A stretch of DNA of 64,000 bases, taken from the NCBI GenBank assembly GCA_947626945.1, contig CANQUC010000006.1:1-64000 (forward strand), read 5' to 3'. The stretch is from an uncultured Lachnospiraceae bacterium. GTDB lineage: Bacteria; Bacillota; Clostridia; Lachnospirales; Lachnospiraceae. Position 1 is the first letter of the stretch. Each line of letters begins with the position of its first letter. Below the pieces are notes generated by a model. That model saw only the letters and a list, made by a program, of their open reading frames with translations. It did not search any database and was not told where the DNA came from. The position numbers and the translations under genes are program-made. Positions 8,617 to 17,077 of the stretch are shown here, piece by piece.

Positions 8617-10491
8617 TCATCTTTTCTTTTTGTGGAGACTGCGTATGGGATGTCTCTTCTTCTGTTCCGATCCGGACGCCTGATGCTGTTTCTGTCTCAC
8701 CGGCCTGATCAGGCATTTGGGTCCGTAGCCGATCAGGTCCCGGCGTCCTGCCTTTGTCAGAGCTTCCAGCACCAGCAAACGGTTCTTGGGATCCCGGTAT
8801 TGGATCAGCGCCCGCTGCATGGCTTTTTCATGGGGATTTTTCGGTACATATACCGGCTCCATGGTTCTGGGGTCCAGACCGGTGTAATACATGCAGGTGG
8901 AAAGTGTGGATGGCGTCGGATAAAAATCCTGCACCTGCTCCGGAACAGATCCAAAATCCCGCAGGTATTCTGCCAGGGCCACCGCCTCCTTTAAGGTGGA
9001 ACCTGGGTGGGAAGACATCAGGTAAGGCACCAGATACTGTTTTTTGCCAAGCTGCCGGTTCATATCCTCATATTTCTTTACAAACTGCTGAAAAACGCTG
9101 TTTGGGGGCTTGCCCATTTTTTCCAGCACCTTGTCAGACACATGTTCCGGCGCTACTTTCAGCTGACCGCTGACATGATAGGCGCAAAGCTCTCTCAAAA
9201 AATCCGAAGAGCGGTCCGCCAGCACATAGTCAAACCGGATTCCGGAACGGATAAATACCTTTTTCACCCCGGGCAGCTGCCGGAGCTTTTGAAGAAGCTG
9301 CAGATAATCCCGGTGATCTGCCCGCAGATTTTTACAGGGCCCTGGAAACAGACACTGTCGGTTCACACAGGCGCCTCTTTTAAGCTGCTTTTCACAGGCA
9401 GGCTGCCGGAAGTTGGCGGTGGGGCCTCCCACGTCGTGGATATATCCCTTAAATTCCGGATCTCTTATGATCTGCTTTGCTTCCGCCAGGATGGATTCAT
9501 GGCTTCGCGTCTGAAGGATTCTGCCCTGGTGAAAGGTCAGGGCGCAGAAACTGCATCCGCCAAAACATCCCCGGCTGCTGGTAATGCTAAACTTCACTTC
9601 CGAAATGGCCGGCACGCCTCCAAGTGCTTCATAGGAGGGATGATAGGTCCGCGTATAGGGCAGGTCGTAAACCTGGTCCATCTCTTCCTGAGTCAGCGGC
9701 TTTGCCGGAGGATTCTGGATCACATAGAGGCCGTTGGGATAAGGCTCTATTAAGGGCTTTGCCGAAAAAGGATCCGTATTCTGGTATTGCGTATAGAAGC
9801 TTTCTGCATAGCTGCGCCTGTCTGCCAGCAGTTCCTCAAAGGACGGCAGCAGAATGCCGTCATAAACCTGCTCCACAGATCCTGACCGATAAACGGTTCC
9901 GTCAATAAAGGTGATGTCCTTTACGGGGATTCCGCTGGCAAGGGCGTCAGCCGCCTCAATCACGGCCCGCTCTCCCATTCCGTAAAGAAGCAGGTCGGCT
10001 CCGGAATCCAGCAGCACAGAACGGCGCAGACGGTCAGACCAGTAGTCGTAATGGGCCAGCCGGCGCAGACTGGCTTCAATGCCGCCGATCAGGATGGGCA
10101 CGTCCTTAAACGTTCTGCGGATCAGATTACAGTAAACGATGGTAGCCCGATCCGGCCGTTTTCCAATGACGCCTCCCGGCGTATAGGCGTCTGTCTGCCG
10201 CCGCTTCCTGGAAACGGTATAATGATTTACCATGGAGTCCATATTGCCGGCGGCAACCAGAAATCCAAGACGGGGCCGTCCCAGGATCCCAATGCTTTTT
10301 GGATCTTTCCAGTCCGGCTGGGAAATGATGCCCACGCTGTAGCCGTGGGCGTCCAGCACCCGGCTGATGATGGCATGTCCAAAGCTTGGATGATCCACAT
10401 ACGCGTCGCCGATAATATAGACAAAATCAAACTGGGTGATGCCGGCCTGTTTCATCTCCCCGGGAGATACCGGCAAAAATCCGTTGGTCAT
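8617..10491 (-). CDS. YgiQ-family radical SAM protein
   Basis: A 624-residue radical SAM protein of the YgiQ family, whose biochemical role is not established. An N-terminal B12-binding-like/Rossmann region of ~290 residues (FVYIIGDAYVDHPSFGHAII) is followed by SSRGCFGGCSFCALTFHQGR near residue 310, which holds the CxxxCxxC cluster motif. Several further cysteines around residues 370-390 (CEKQLKRGACVNRQCLFPGPC in part) may bind metal. A basic tail rich in Lys/Arg/His ends the protein, as is common in the family. GGGAG precedes the ATG. It is probably co-transcribed with the downstream pseudouridine synthase. Confidence 0.9.
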   Translation of the reverse strand: MTNGFLPVSPGEMKQAGITQFDFVYIIGDAYVDHPSFGHAIISRVLDAHGYSVGIISQPDWKDPKSIGILGRPRLGFLVAAGNMDSMVNHYTVSRKRRQTDAYTPGGVIGKRPDRATIVYCNLIRRTFKDVPILIGGIEASLRRLAHYDYWSDRLRRSVLLDSGADLLLYGMGERAVIEAADALASGIPVKDITFIDGTVYRSGSVEQVYDGILLPSFEELLADRRSYAESFYTQYQNTDPFSAKPLIEPYPNGLYVIQNPPAKPLTQEEMDQVYDLPYTRTYHPSYEALGGVPAISEVKFSITSSRGCFGGCSFCALTFHQGRILQTRSHESILAEAKQIIRDPEFKGYIHDVGGPTANFRQPACEKQLKRGACVNRQCLFPGPCKNLRADHRDYLQLLQKLRQLPGVKKVFIRSGIRFDYVLADRSSDFLRELCAYHVSGQLKVAPEHVSDKVLEKMGKPPNSVFQQFVKKYEDMNRQLGKKQYLVPYLMSSHPGSTLKEAVALAEYLRDFGSVPEQVQDFYPTPSTLSTCMYYTGLDPRTMEPVYVPKNPHEKAMQRALIQYRDPKNRLLVLEALTKAGRRDLIGYGPKCLIRPVRQKQHQASGSEQKKRHPIRSLHKKKR

Positions 10492-10509
10492 CAGCGCACT
10501 CCCTGTCTG

Positions 10510-11178
10510 TTATTTTAAAATCTCATAGGTCTGATTTGCGATCTGGCGGAAGCTTTTAATATAGTACTGGGCCAGCTTCTTTTTCTGAGACGCCAGATCC
10601 CGGGAAAAATCATCTTCCACGGCGCAGACTTCCATGCCGGCGTTCCGGCCCGCCTGGATCCCCTGGGGAATATCCTCAAACACCAGACACTCCTCCGGTT
10701 TTACCCCAAGCAGCCTTGCGCTTTTCAGATATATGTCCGGCGCCGGCTTTCCGGCTTTTACATCGCCGGAGGTGAGGATACAGTCGATGTGGCCAAGAAC
10801 GGGCACCGCCTGACAAAGGGCGTCCACCAGCATCCGGGAATTGCTTGTACAGATGGCGGTTTGAAAATGATGTTCCCGCAGATACAGAAGAAACTCCCGG
10901 GCTCCGTCTTTTAAAGGCACCCGAGTACGATAAGCCTCAAGGGCCATTTCATTCCATTCTTCCATGATCTCTTCCGCGGTTTTTGCCAGAGCAAAGCGGT
11001 CCCGGAAATAGACAGCCGTTTCATAAAAGCTTTTTCCCTCAATATCCTGGTGAAAAGTATCCGGAAAACAGATCCCGTATTTTTCTCCATACTTCCGGTC
11101 GATATCCGTCCAGACCCACATGGAGTCTGCCAGAGTACCGTCCAGGTCAAACAAAACCGCTTTCTTTCCCTGCAGCAT
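10510..11178 (-). CDS. HAD-family hydrolase (beta-phosphoglucomutase-like)
   Basis: A 222-residue haloacid dehalogenase-type phosphatase or mutase. Motif I DLDGTLAD is at residues 11-18, motif II is the TSN near residue 115, the GKPAPD lysine is motif III, and EDIPQG supplies the acidic motif IV. A helical cap between motifs I and II places it in subclass IA with the PGM-like phosphatases. The substrate cannot be predicted. The gene begins inside the end of the upstream pseudouridine synthase gene (32-base overlap), with AAAGGA 11 bases before its ATG. Confidence 0.85.
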   Translation of the reverse strand: MLQGKKAVLFDLDGTLADSMWVWTDIDRKYGEKYGICFPDTFHQDIEGKSFYETAVYFRDRFALAKTAEEIMEEWNEMALEAYRTRVPLKDGAREFLLYLREHHFQTAICTSNSRMLVDALCQAVPVLGHIDCILTSGDVKAGKPAPDIYLKSARLLGVKPEECLVFEDIPQGIQAGRNAGMEVCAVEDDFSRDLASQKKKLAQYYIKSFRQIANQTYEILK

Positions 11179-11887
11179 TATCAGTCAGTCCTTTCAGCCG
11201 GGCAAGCTCGTTTTCCGTCAGGGAACGGTATTCCCCGGGAGCAAGCCTCTCATCTAAAACCAAGGGGCCCATCCGCAGCCGCTTCAAAAACAGCACCTGA
11301 AGTCCCGCTGTCTGAAACATCCGCTTGATCTGGTGGTACTTCCCTTCCTGTATGGTAATTTCCACTTCTCTTTCGCAGCCCGGCAAAAAACGGATCCGGG
11401 CAGGCAAAGTGGGATGTTTTTCTCCGATCTCAACCCCGGCCTCCAGCCGTTTTGCCCAACCGGCAGTCAGCGGAAGATCCGTGCGGACAAAATAGGTCTT
11501 GTCCACATGTTTTTTGGGAGACAGAATCCGGTGCGCCAGATCTCCGTCGTTGGTCAGAAGCAGGAGCCCCTCCGTATCCTTGTCCAGCCGGCCTGCCGGA
11601 AACAGATCCTTTCTCTCATCAGCCGGAAACAGATCCAGCACAGTCCGGTCTTTTGGATCCTTTCTGGCAGAGACAACGCCGCCGGGCTTGTTTAACATAT
11701 AGTACCGGTAACGGGGCCGGTTCAGTTCCCTGCCCCGGAAAACGACCCGGTCCGCTGCAGGATCAATGTGCAGCTCCGGTCTGATCACGGGCTCGCCGTT
11801 GACCTGAATCAGGCCCTTTTTGATCAGGTCTTTTACCTGACTGCGGCTCCCCATGTTCTGCTCCGTTAAAAATCTGTCCAGTCTCAT
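11147..11887 (-). CDS. RsuA/RluB/RluE/RluF-family pseudouridine synthase
   Basis: RNA pseudouridine synthase, 246 residues. The N-terminal S4 domain (MRLDRFLTEQNMGSRSQVKDL) binds RNA; the catalytic motif GRLDKDTEGLLLLTNDG is near residue 100; KYHQIKRMF is the C-terminal family motif. The most likely target is a single rRNA uridine, as for RsuA (16S) or RluB (23S); the exact target is open. The C-terminal end overlaps the HAD gene. It starts three bases after the RsmF-like gene ends, so these three genes form a tight cluster. Confidence 0.92.
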   Translation of the reverse strand: MRLDRFLTEQNMGSRSQVKDLIKKGLIQVNGEPVIRPELHIDPAADRVVFRGRELNRPRYRYYMLNKPGGVVSARKDPKDRTVLDLFPADERKDLFPAGRLDKDTEGLLLLTNDGDLAHRILSPKKHVDKTYFVRTDLPLTAGWAKRLEAGVEIGEKHPTLPARIRFLPGCEREVEITIQEGKYHQIKRMFQTAGLQVLFLKRLRMGPLVLDERLAPGEYRSLTENELARLKGLTDNAAGKESGFV

Positions 11888-11890
11888 AGG

Positions 11891-13276
11891 CTACTGCATC
11901 CTCCAGCCCGGCGCGTACTTGTTCTTTAAGCTGCCCTTTGACGCTTTTCCCCAGCCAAGGGGATAGCCGTCCACTGTTACCAGCAGCCAGCCGTCGCTGA
12001 CCGCTTCCTCCAGAAACAAGGTCTCCCCTTTCAGATATTTTACTGCCCGGACATCCTCTCTGGAAAGATCCAGACGGTTGGAAAACTGATGGGGCTTCAA
12101 TGCCATGGCAAAAGCCTGAGAGGGAGAAAAGCGGCCGTTTTTTACAGTTCCCAGAAGCAGACCCCGACGAAAGATCCGAAGAGGGCCCGGAGGGTCGAAG
12201 CCTTCCGGCGTCAGATACAGGGCGTCCCGGTAAAGCAAAAGCCGCTCCCGGCAGAGACTGTAACCGCATGAATCCATAAAGTTCCAGAAATCCTCCGGAA
12301 TTTTCTGGCTTTTGCCGGCCTTTCCAAAGCTTTTTGCGGCCTTTCCGGCTGAAAGGAAAACGGGATCCGCCACAGGATGCGCCGCCTCATTCTTTTTCAG
12401 CAGAGCCAGAAAGTGTCCGTCACCGCCCATTCTGTGAGGAAGAATCCGCCTGCAGCGCTCCGTTCCCTGCAAAAAGCCCTGGCAAAAGCCTTCGTAGGGG
12501 GCAATTTCTTCCAGAGAGAACTCCGGATGCTCTTCCAGAAACCAGAGAATATTTTCCTCGTTTTCCGAAAGAGAAAAGGTGCAGGTAGAATACATCAAAA
12601 GTCCGCCCGGTTTCAGCATTTTTGCCGCCTGGGTCAGGATCTCCCGCTGCAGGGGGATAAACGGTTTACTTCCGTTTTTCTGCCAGCTGTCTGTCATGCC
12701 GGGCCTGCGCCGGAACATGCCTTCTCCGGAACAGGGTACGTCTGTCAGGATCTTATCAAAAAAGCAGGGAAAAAGAGCCGCCAGTTTTCCGGGCTCTTCC
12801 ACTGTGACTACACTGTTTTCAATGCCAAACAGCTCAATGTTTTTTACCAGGGCGTTTGCTCTGGAGGCGCTGATGTCGTTGGCCACAAGAAGCCCCTTGC
12901 CCCGCAGCTTCGCTCCAAGTTCCGTTGCCTTTCCGCCCGGCGCCGCGCAAAGATCCAGCACCCGGTCTCCCGGCTCCACCGGCAGACGGTCTGCCGGGGT
13001 CATGGCGCTTGGCTCCTGAAGATAATACAGTCCGCCATAATAATAGACATCTTTCGCGGGCTGCAGGCTTTTGTCATACAGACAGCCATTGTGGATCCAG
13101 GGTACCGGTTCCAGCAAAAACGGGCTCTTCTCTTCCCACTGTTCTTTCCGGATTTTCAGGCTGTTCCATCTGAGGCCATGTCTGGAGGGTTCCTCATAGC
13201 TTTGCAAAAAAGCCGGATACTCCTCCCCAAGCAATTGTTTCATTTCTGTCAGAAAGGCGTCTGGCAGCCGGATCAT
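11891..13276 (-). CDS. RsmF/RsmB-type RNA cytosine-C5 methyltransferase
   Basis: S-adenosylmethionine-dependent methyltransferase of the NOL1/NOP2/Sun family that makes m5C in rRNA or tRNA. Start: ATG at 13276 with AAAGGAG eight bases before; the open frame runs further upstream but past a TATACT promoter element, so the long form is unlikely. Of 461 residues, the core has LDLCAAPGGKAT (SAM loop), LTDVPCSGEGMFRR (first Cys) and YSTCTFS (catalytic Cys). The C-terminal ~120 residues resemble the extra PUA-like domain of RsmF, including FSNRLDLSREDVRAVKYLKG in part. It heads a cluster with the pseudouridine synthase and HAD genes, suggesting an rRNA-modification set. Confidence 0.9.
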   Translation of the reverse strand: MIRLPDAFLTEMKQLLGEEYPAFLQSYEEPSRHGLRWNSLKIRKEQWEEKSPFLLEPVPWIHNGCLYDKSLQPAKDVYYYGGLYYLQEPSAMTPADRLPVEPGDRVLDLCAAPGGKATELGAKLRGKGLLVANDISASRANALVKNIELFGIENSVVTVEEPGKLAALFPCFFDKILTDVPCSGEGMFRRRPGMTDSWQKNGSKPFIPLQREILTQAAKMLKPGGLLMYSTCTFSLSENEENILWFLEEHPEFSLEEIAPYEGFCQGFLQGTERCRRILPHRMGGDGHFLALLKKNEAAHPVADPVFLSAGKAAKSFGKAGKSQKIPEDFWNFMDSCGYSLCRERLLLYRDALYLTPEGFDPPGPLRIFRRGLLLGTVKNGRFSPSQAFAMALKPHQFSNRLDLSREDVRAVKYLKGETLFLEEAVSDGWLLVTVDGYPLGWGKASKGSLKNKYAPGWRMQ

Positions 13277-13306
13277 CTGTTGTGCTCCTTTCAACATTCT
13301 TTGCTT

Positions 13307-13312
13307 AGTATA
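13307..13312 (-). promoter_or_regulatory. Probable -10 element for the RsmF-like gene
   Basis: TATACT on the minus strand, preceded by TG (ATG-TATACT). It is about 30 bases upstream of the chosen ATG at 13276. No good -35 was found at 17 bases, so the assignment rests on the -10 and position. Confidence 0.4.
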
Positions 13313-13346
13313 CATGATTTTTGCGGATTTGTATAGAATAATTACG

Positions 13347-14225
13347 TCAGTATTCATAAATCCGTTTATTCTTTTCCGCAAAGCGAAGTACATAGTAAGG
13401 GTTTACGCTCAGCTCCGGGATTTCGGATGTCCGGATGTAAATTCCCACATGCAGGTGCACGTCAAACATTCCCGTTGTGCCCGGCACCTGGCTGTATCCG
13501 GTATCGCCCATGAGCCCCAGAAGTTCTCCTGCCTTAATGGGATCCCCCTTTGCAAATGCTCTGGCATAGCCGGAAAGATGCGCGTAATAAAAGTATCCTC
13601 CATGGGGACTGCGGATGCCGATCCGGTAGCCGCCCTTTGGGAGCCAGCCCACATTTTCCACAGTGCCGTCCGTCATGGAAATTACCGGATAACGGCCCCG
13701 CTCGTTGATGGATGCCATCAGATCCGTACCCTCATGTCCCCGCTTTCCTCCGTAAGTGCGGTCCCACATCCAGCTGTTTTCATAGGTCACTTTCGCGGAA
13801 GGCGTTGTGGATGATTCCGGAACCGGAAAATAACGCACATCCTCCCAGACAGCTTCCAGGGCTTTGGCAAGCGCCTCAAGAGCACTCTCCTTTTTTTCCT
13901 GCTTTTCACTCAGGCTGCTGAGTATGTTTTTTTCATCCGCGTCATCAGACGAAAACTGTTCCAGGGAAAAGTCCCGGTCATAAAACAGGGACGCAAGCAA
14001 GGCGCTTTTGGATACAGATTTCTTTTGCGCAAGCCGCTCCGCAAACAAAAGTGCTTCTTCGTCTACGGCCATTCTGCGAAACCCGTCAGATTGGGATGTC
14101 TCTTCCGTAAAAGACGCAAGCGCCGCGTTTTCAAGAAGATTGTTTTCAAGCTGCGACAGCAGGATACAGCTGGAAAGAACAAGAAGTATAAAAAAAAGCA
14201 GTCTCTGATCCCGGATCTGTTTCAT
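13347..14225 (-). CDS. M23-family (LytM) metallopeptidase, membrane anchored
   Basis: A 292-residue zinc endopeptidase predicted to act on peptidoglycan outside the membrane. Residues 8-25 (LLFFILLVLSSCILLSQL) form a signal anchor. A low-complexity, charged middle region is followed by the LytM core: HEGTDLMA near residue 165 (zinc His and Asp) and HLHVGIY near residue 265 (HxH). Both catalytic sites are intact. It is divergent from the coat-protein pair next door and may belong to spore or cell-wall maturation, but nothing in the sequence proves this. GAGGGCAC precedes the ATG. Confidence 0.88.
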   Translation of the reverse strand: MKQIRDQRLLFFILLVLSSCILLSQLENNLLENAALASFTEETSQSDGFRRMAVDEEALLFAERLAQKKSVSKSALLASLFYDRDFSLEQFSSDDADEKNILSSLSEKQEKKESALEALAKALEAVWEDVRYFPVPESSTTPSAKVTYENSWMWDRTYGGKRGHEGTDLMASINERGRYPVISMTDGTVENVGWLPKGGYRIGIRSPHGGYFYYAHLSGYARAFAKGDPIKAGELLGLMGDTGYSQVPGTTGMFDVHLHVGIYIRTSEIPELSVNPYYVLRFAEKNKRIYEY

Positions 14226-14288
14226 GTGCCCTCATCAAAATCCATCATTTACCAGTATATGCCCTTTGGATTTTTTGGTACCTTGTCC

Positions 14289-14319
14289 GCATAGTTTATG
14301 TTCTTTTGTACATACTTTG
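14289..14319 (+). promoter_or_regulatory. Candidate sporulation-sigma promoter of the coat gene pair
   Basis: GCATAG (14289-14294) and CATACTT (14311-14317), 16 bases apart, resemble the -35 and -10 of sporulation sigma factors of the SigG/SigE group rather than the vegetative type. It lies about 35 bases before the first coat gene start. Match is approximate. Confidence 0.4.
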
Positions 14320-14351
14320 AATGTAATGATTTTAATAAAGGAGGCTTCCAA

Positions 14352-14534
14352 ATGGCAAATTTATCAGAACTGGACGTACAGAATCTTCGTCACCTGCTTA
14401 CGGGCTATGATACCAGCCACTGCAAAATGACGGAATATGCCAACCAGGCAAAGGATCAATCTATCAAGCAGTTTTTCGGCAAGGCAGCGCAGTCTGCTTT
14501 GGAAAACAAAAAAGAGCTTCTGAAATTTTTATAG
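14352..14534 (+). CDS. Small CotF-related spore coat protein (first of pair)
   Basis: A 60-residue protein, probably a member of the small spore-coat proteins related to CotF found in clostridia. It starts MANLSELDVQNLRHLL and is mostly helical, with a lysine-rich C-terminal half (KMTEYANQAKDQSIKQFF). Start: ATG at 14352 with GGAGG eight bases before; the open frame extends upstream but has no ribosome site there. The second gene of the pair follows after 12 bases. The CotF assignment rests on general resemblance and pairing, so it is moderately sure. Confidence 0.65.
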   Translation: MANLSELDVQNLRHLLTGYDTSHCKMTEYANQAKDQSIKQFFGKAAQSALENKKELLKFL

Positions 14535-14546
14535 GAGGAAACAGCC

Positions 14547-14792
14547 ATGTTAGATGACAAGACAATGGTAACAGACGCGCTGATGGGCGTAAACGGTGAA
14601 CTGAAAACTTTCGGCGATATGATTCCGCAGACTGAAAACCCGGAACTGAAAAGCAAACTGAAACAATTCCGCAACCAGTGCGAGATTTCTCAGGAGGAGC
14701 TTTATCAGATCGCAAGAAGCAAATCCTACTATGTTCCTGCTTCTGCCGCCACAGATGAGGAAATGCAGCATGTAAAATCTCTGTTCAGTTAA
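14547..14792 (+). CDS. CotF-like spore coat protein (second of pair)
   Basis: An 81-residue helical protein (MLDDKTMVTDALMGVNGELKTF...) typical of the short CotF-family coat proteins of clostridia; the C-terminal half has the segment EELYQIARSKSYYVPA, where the YYxPA end is common in this family. It would be made late in sporulation and placed on the spore surface. GGAGGAAACAGCC lies before the ATG. It is followed by a bidirectional terminator. Specific partners are unknown. Confidence 0.72.
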   Translation: MLDDKTMVTDALMGVNGELKTFGDMIPQTENPELKSKLKQFRNQCEISQEELYQIARSKSYYVPASAATDEEMQHVKSLFS

Positions 14793-14800
14793 GGAACGTA

Positions 14801-14840
14801 AAAAAGCGGGGCGTCTCTTTTGAGAGATACCCCGTTTTTT
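14801..14840. terminator. Bidirectional terminator between the coat pair and the fab operon
   Basis: CGGGG (14807-14811) pairs with CCCCG (14830-14834) and GTCTCT with AGAGAT, loop of four bases, flanked by A5 on the left and T6 on the right. It can end transcripts from both the plus-strand coat genes and the minus-strand fatty-acid operon. Confidence 0.85.
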
Positions 14841-15298
14841 CAAGACGAATGCACCGCCTTGTATCCCGTAAAAAATTCTGTCAGCGCGTCCAGCATTTTC
14901 ATCAGAACGGGAAGTTCGTCCGGCGAAAGCTTTTTCAGGATCGCTTCCGTCATCTGCCGGTGATAATCCGCGTGGTGATGAAACGCTTTGATCCCCTTGT
15001 CGGTCAGCTGTACATAGACGACCCGCCGGTCTTCTTCGCTTCTGTTCCGTATGGCGTACGCCTTTTTCACAAGGCCGTCGATGGCGGTCGTCAGCGATCC
15101 CACCGTAATATTCAGCTTTTTCGCGATGGCAGACATATTATTTCCACGTCCAGGCCCCACGGCTTCGATCACATGAATATCATTGTTGGTAAGATCCTTA
15201 AATTCTTCCGTAATGATTGCCTTTTCCTCCAGCTGCCAGATCTCATTGATCAGATTTACCAGCACATTGTTGATGGTATTGTAGAGAGTTTCATTCAT
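14840..15298 (-). CDS. fabT: MarR-family regulator, FabT-like
   Basis: A 152-residue winged-helix repressor of the MarR family. The recognition region is AKKLNITVGSLTTAIDGLVKKAYAIRNRSEEDRR, a typical MarR helix-turn-helix with the wing Asp/Arg (read in part). As the last gene of the fatty-acid operon it is most likely FabT, which in streptococci represses fab genes when bound to acyl-ACP. Support comes from a FabT-type palindrome beside the fabH promoter. In streptococci fabT is near the front of the operon; here it is at the end, so the operon could regulate itself. Another MarR subtype cannot be excluded. Confidence 0.75.
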   Translation of the reverse strand: MNETLYNTINNVLVNLINEIWQLEEKAIITEEFKDLTNNDIHVIEAVGPGRGNNMSAIAKKLNITVGSLTTAIDGLVKKAYAIRNRSEEDRRVVYVQLTDKGIKAFHHHADYHRQMTEAILKKLSPDELPVLMKMLDALTEFFTGYKAVHSS

Positions 15299-15334
15299 TT
15301 GCTTACCAGCCTTTCATAGATCGATTCCATCGGA

Positions 15335-17065
15335 CTACATATTCCGAAATCTCATATAACGGTGCTCGGTCAGCTGGGCCGCAGATTTTTGACCGTACAG
15401 CGCGAGAAACTGTGCGATCTGGCCATCCAGCTTCGCAATGACGCCGCTCATTGTCTTTGCGGTATAAGGGGACGGCTCTTCAAAAACCTTTTCCACGATG
15501 CCCAGTCTGTAAAGATCGTCCGCCGTCAGCTTCATGATCGCCGCGGCTTCCTTCGCGCGCTTGCCGTCTTTCCAGAGAATGCTTGCGAATCCTTCCGGCG
15601 AAAGAATGGAATAGATGGAATTTTCCAGCATCCAGACTTCGTCCGCCACAGCCATGGCAAGCGCGCCGCCGCTGCCGCCCTCTCCGATCACGATCGACAA
15701 TATGGGCGTTTTCAGGCAGGACATCTCATAGAGATTTCTGGCAATGGCCTCTCCCTCTCCACGCTCCTCGGCCTCGATCCCGCAAAAAGCGCCGGGAGTA
15801 TCTACGAAACAGATCACGGGCCGGTGGAACTTTTCCGCCTGCTTCATCAGCCGGAGCGCTTTTCTGTATCCGTCTGGGGATGGCATTCCGAAATTCCGTG
15901 CGATATTTTCCTGTGTGTTTTTTCCCTTCGCCTGACAGATCACTGTCACCGGCTGTCCATGAAAACGTGCGACGCCTCCGACGATTGCCGGGTCGTCTGC
16001 ATAATACCGGTCTCCGTGCAGTTCTACGAAGTCAGTAAACAGCGCTTCGATATAATCAGGGCCGACGGGCCGTTCCATCATGCGCGAGGTAAGCACGCGG
16101 TTCCAGATCAGATCAGCCGGATCGCCGTCTTCAGAGACGGGATCGGAAGCGTTCGTGTCTGCAGGTTCTTCTGCAGATTCTTTTCCGTCGACGGGTCCTT
16201 TGCTGTCAAACGCGCTGTGAAGCGTCAGCAGCTTTGACAATGTTTCCTTCATCGCGTCTCTTGTCAGGATTCCGTCAATGAACCCGTGTTCCAGCAAAAA
16301 TTCGGAGCTTTGAAAGCCTTCCGGCAGCTTCTTCCCGATGGTCTGTTCGATCACCCTGGGACCGGCAAATCCGATCAGCGCCTTTGGCTCCGCCAGAATG
16401 ATATCGCCCAGCATGGCAAAGCTGGCGGTGACTCCTCCGGTAGTAGGGTCTGTCAGAACACTGATATACAGCAATCCAGCGTCGCTGTGACGTTTCAGCG
16501 CCGCCGACGTCTTTGCCATCTGCATCAGGGAAACAATGCCCTCCTGCATCCGCGCGCCGCCGGAGCATGCGAATATGATCACGGGAAGTCTCTCGGCTGT
16601 GGCGCGTTCTACCGCTCTGGTGATCTTTTCTCCGACAACGGCGCCCATGCTGGCCATCATAAAACGTCCGTCACAAACCGCCACGACTGCCTTTCTGCCG
16701 TCGATCTGAAGGCATCCTGTCACCACTGCTTCATGAAGCCTGGTCTTTTCCTGAAGCGCGGCGATCTTTTCCAGATAACCTTTCAATTCCAGCGGATTGA
16801 CTGTTTCCAGATCCGTGTCCCATTCCTCGAAGGTTCCTTCATCAGCCAGGCGCTCGATGCGCCTGTACGCGTGCAGGCGGAAATATCCTCCGCACCGGGG
16901 ACAGATATAGCCGGCTTTTTTTGCCTCCTCCGCGATGATCGCTCTGCCGCATTTATTACACTTTTTTAAAAGACCTTCCGGCACCTCCGGCAGACGGTCG
17001 CGTCTTGCTCCAAACGTTCCGGGAATGTCATGCGTTGTTTTTTTGAATACATGATCTAACTTCAT
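15335..17065 (-). CDS. accDA: Acetyl-CoA carboxylase carboxyltransferase, fused beta-alpha subunits (AccD-AccA)
   Basis: Makes malonyl-CoA by moving the carboxyl from biotin to acetyl-CoA. In most bacteria AccD and AccA are separate; here one 576-residue chain holds both. Residues ~1-285 are AccD: the zinc finger CNKCG ... CPRCG at 36-58, then the crotonase-type core ([16 protein letters not shown]). A Glu/Asp/Ser-rich linker of ~40 residues (around 285-325) joins to AccA, starting near [10 protein letters not shown] and containing [11 protein letters not shown]. The usual N-terminal coiled segment of AccA is missing. No stop or frameshift lies between the parts. It sits between accC (12 bases upstream) and the FabT-like gene. 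Confidence 0.95.
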   Translation of the reverse strand: MKLDHVFKKTTHDIPGTFGARRDRLPEVPEGLLKKCNKCGRAIIAEEAKKAGYICPRCGGYFRLHAYRRIERLADEGTFEEWDTDLETVNPLELKGYLEKIAALQEKTRLHEAVVTGCLQIDGRKAVVAVCDGRFMMASMGAVVGEKITRAVERATAERLPVIIFACSGGARMQEGIVSLMQMAKTSAALKRHSDAGLLYISVLTDPTTGGVTASFAMLGDIILAEPKALIGFAGPRVIEQTIGKKLPEGFQSSEFLLEHGFIDGILTRDAMKETLSKLLTLHSAFDSKGPVDGKESAEEPADTNASDPVSEDGDPADLIWNRVLTSRMMERPVGPDYIEALFTDFVELHGDRYYADDPAIVGGVARFHGQPVTVICQAKGKNTQENIARNFGMPSPDGYRKALRLMKQAEKFHRPVICFVDTPGAFCGIEAEERGEGEAIARNLYEMSCLKTPILSIVIGEGGSGGALAMAVADEVWMLENSIYSILSPEGFASILWKDGKRAKEAAAIMKLTADDLYRLGIVEKVFEEPSPYTAKTMSGVIAKLDGQIAQFLALYGQKSAAQLTEHRYMRFRNM

Positions 17066-17077
17066 CGGCTCTCACCT

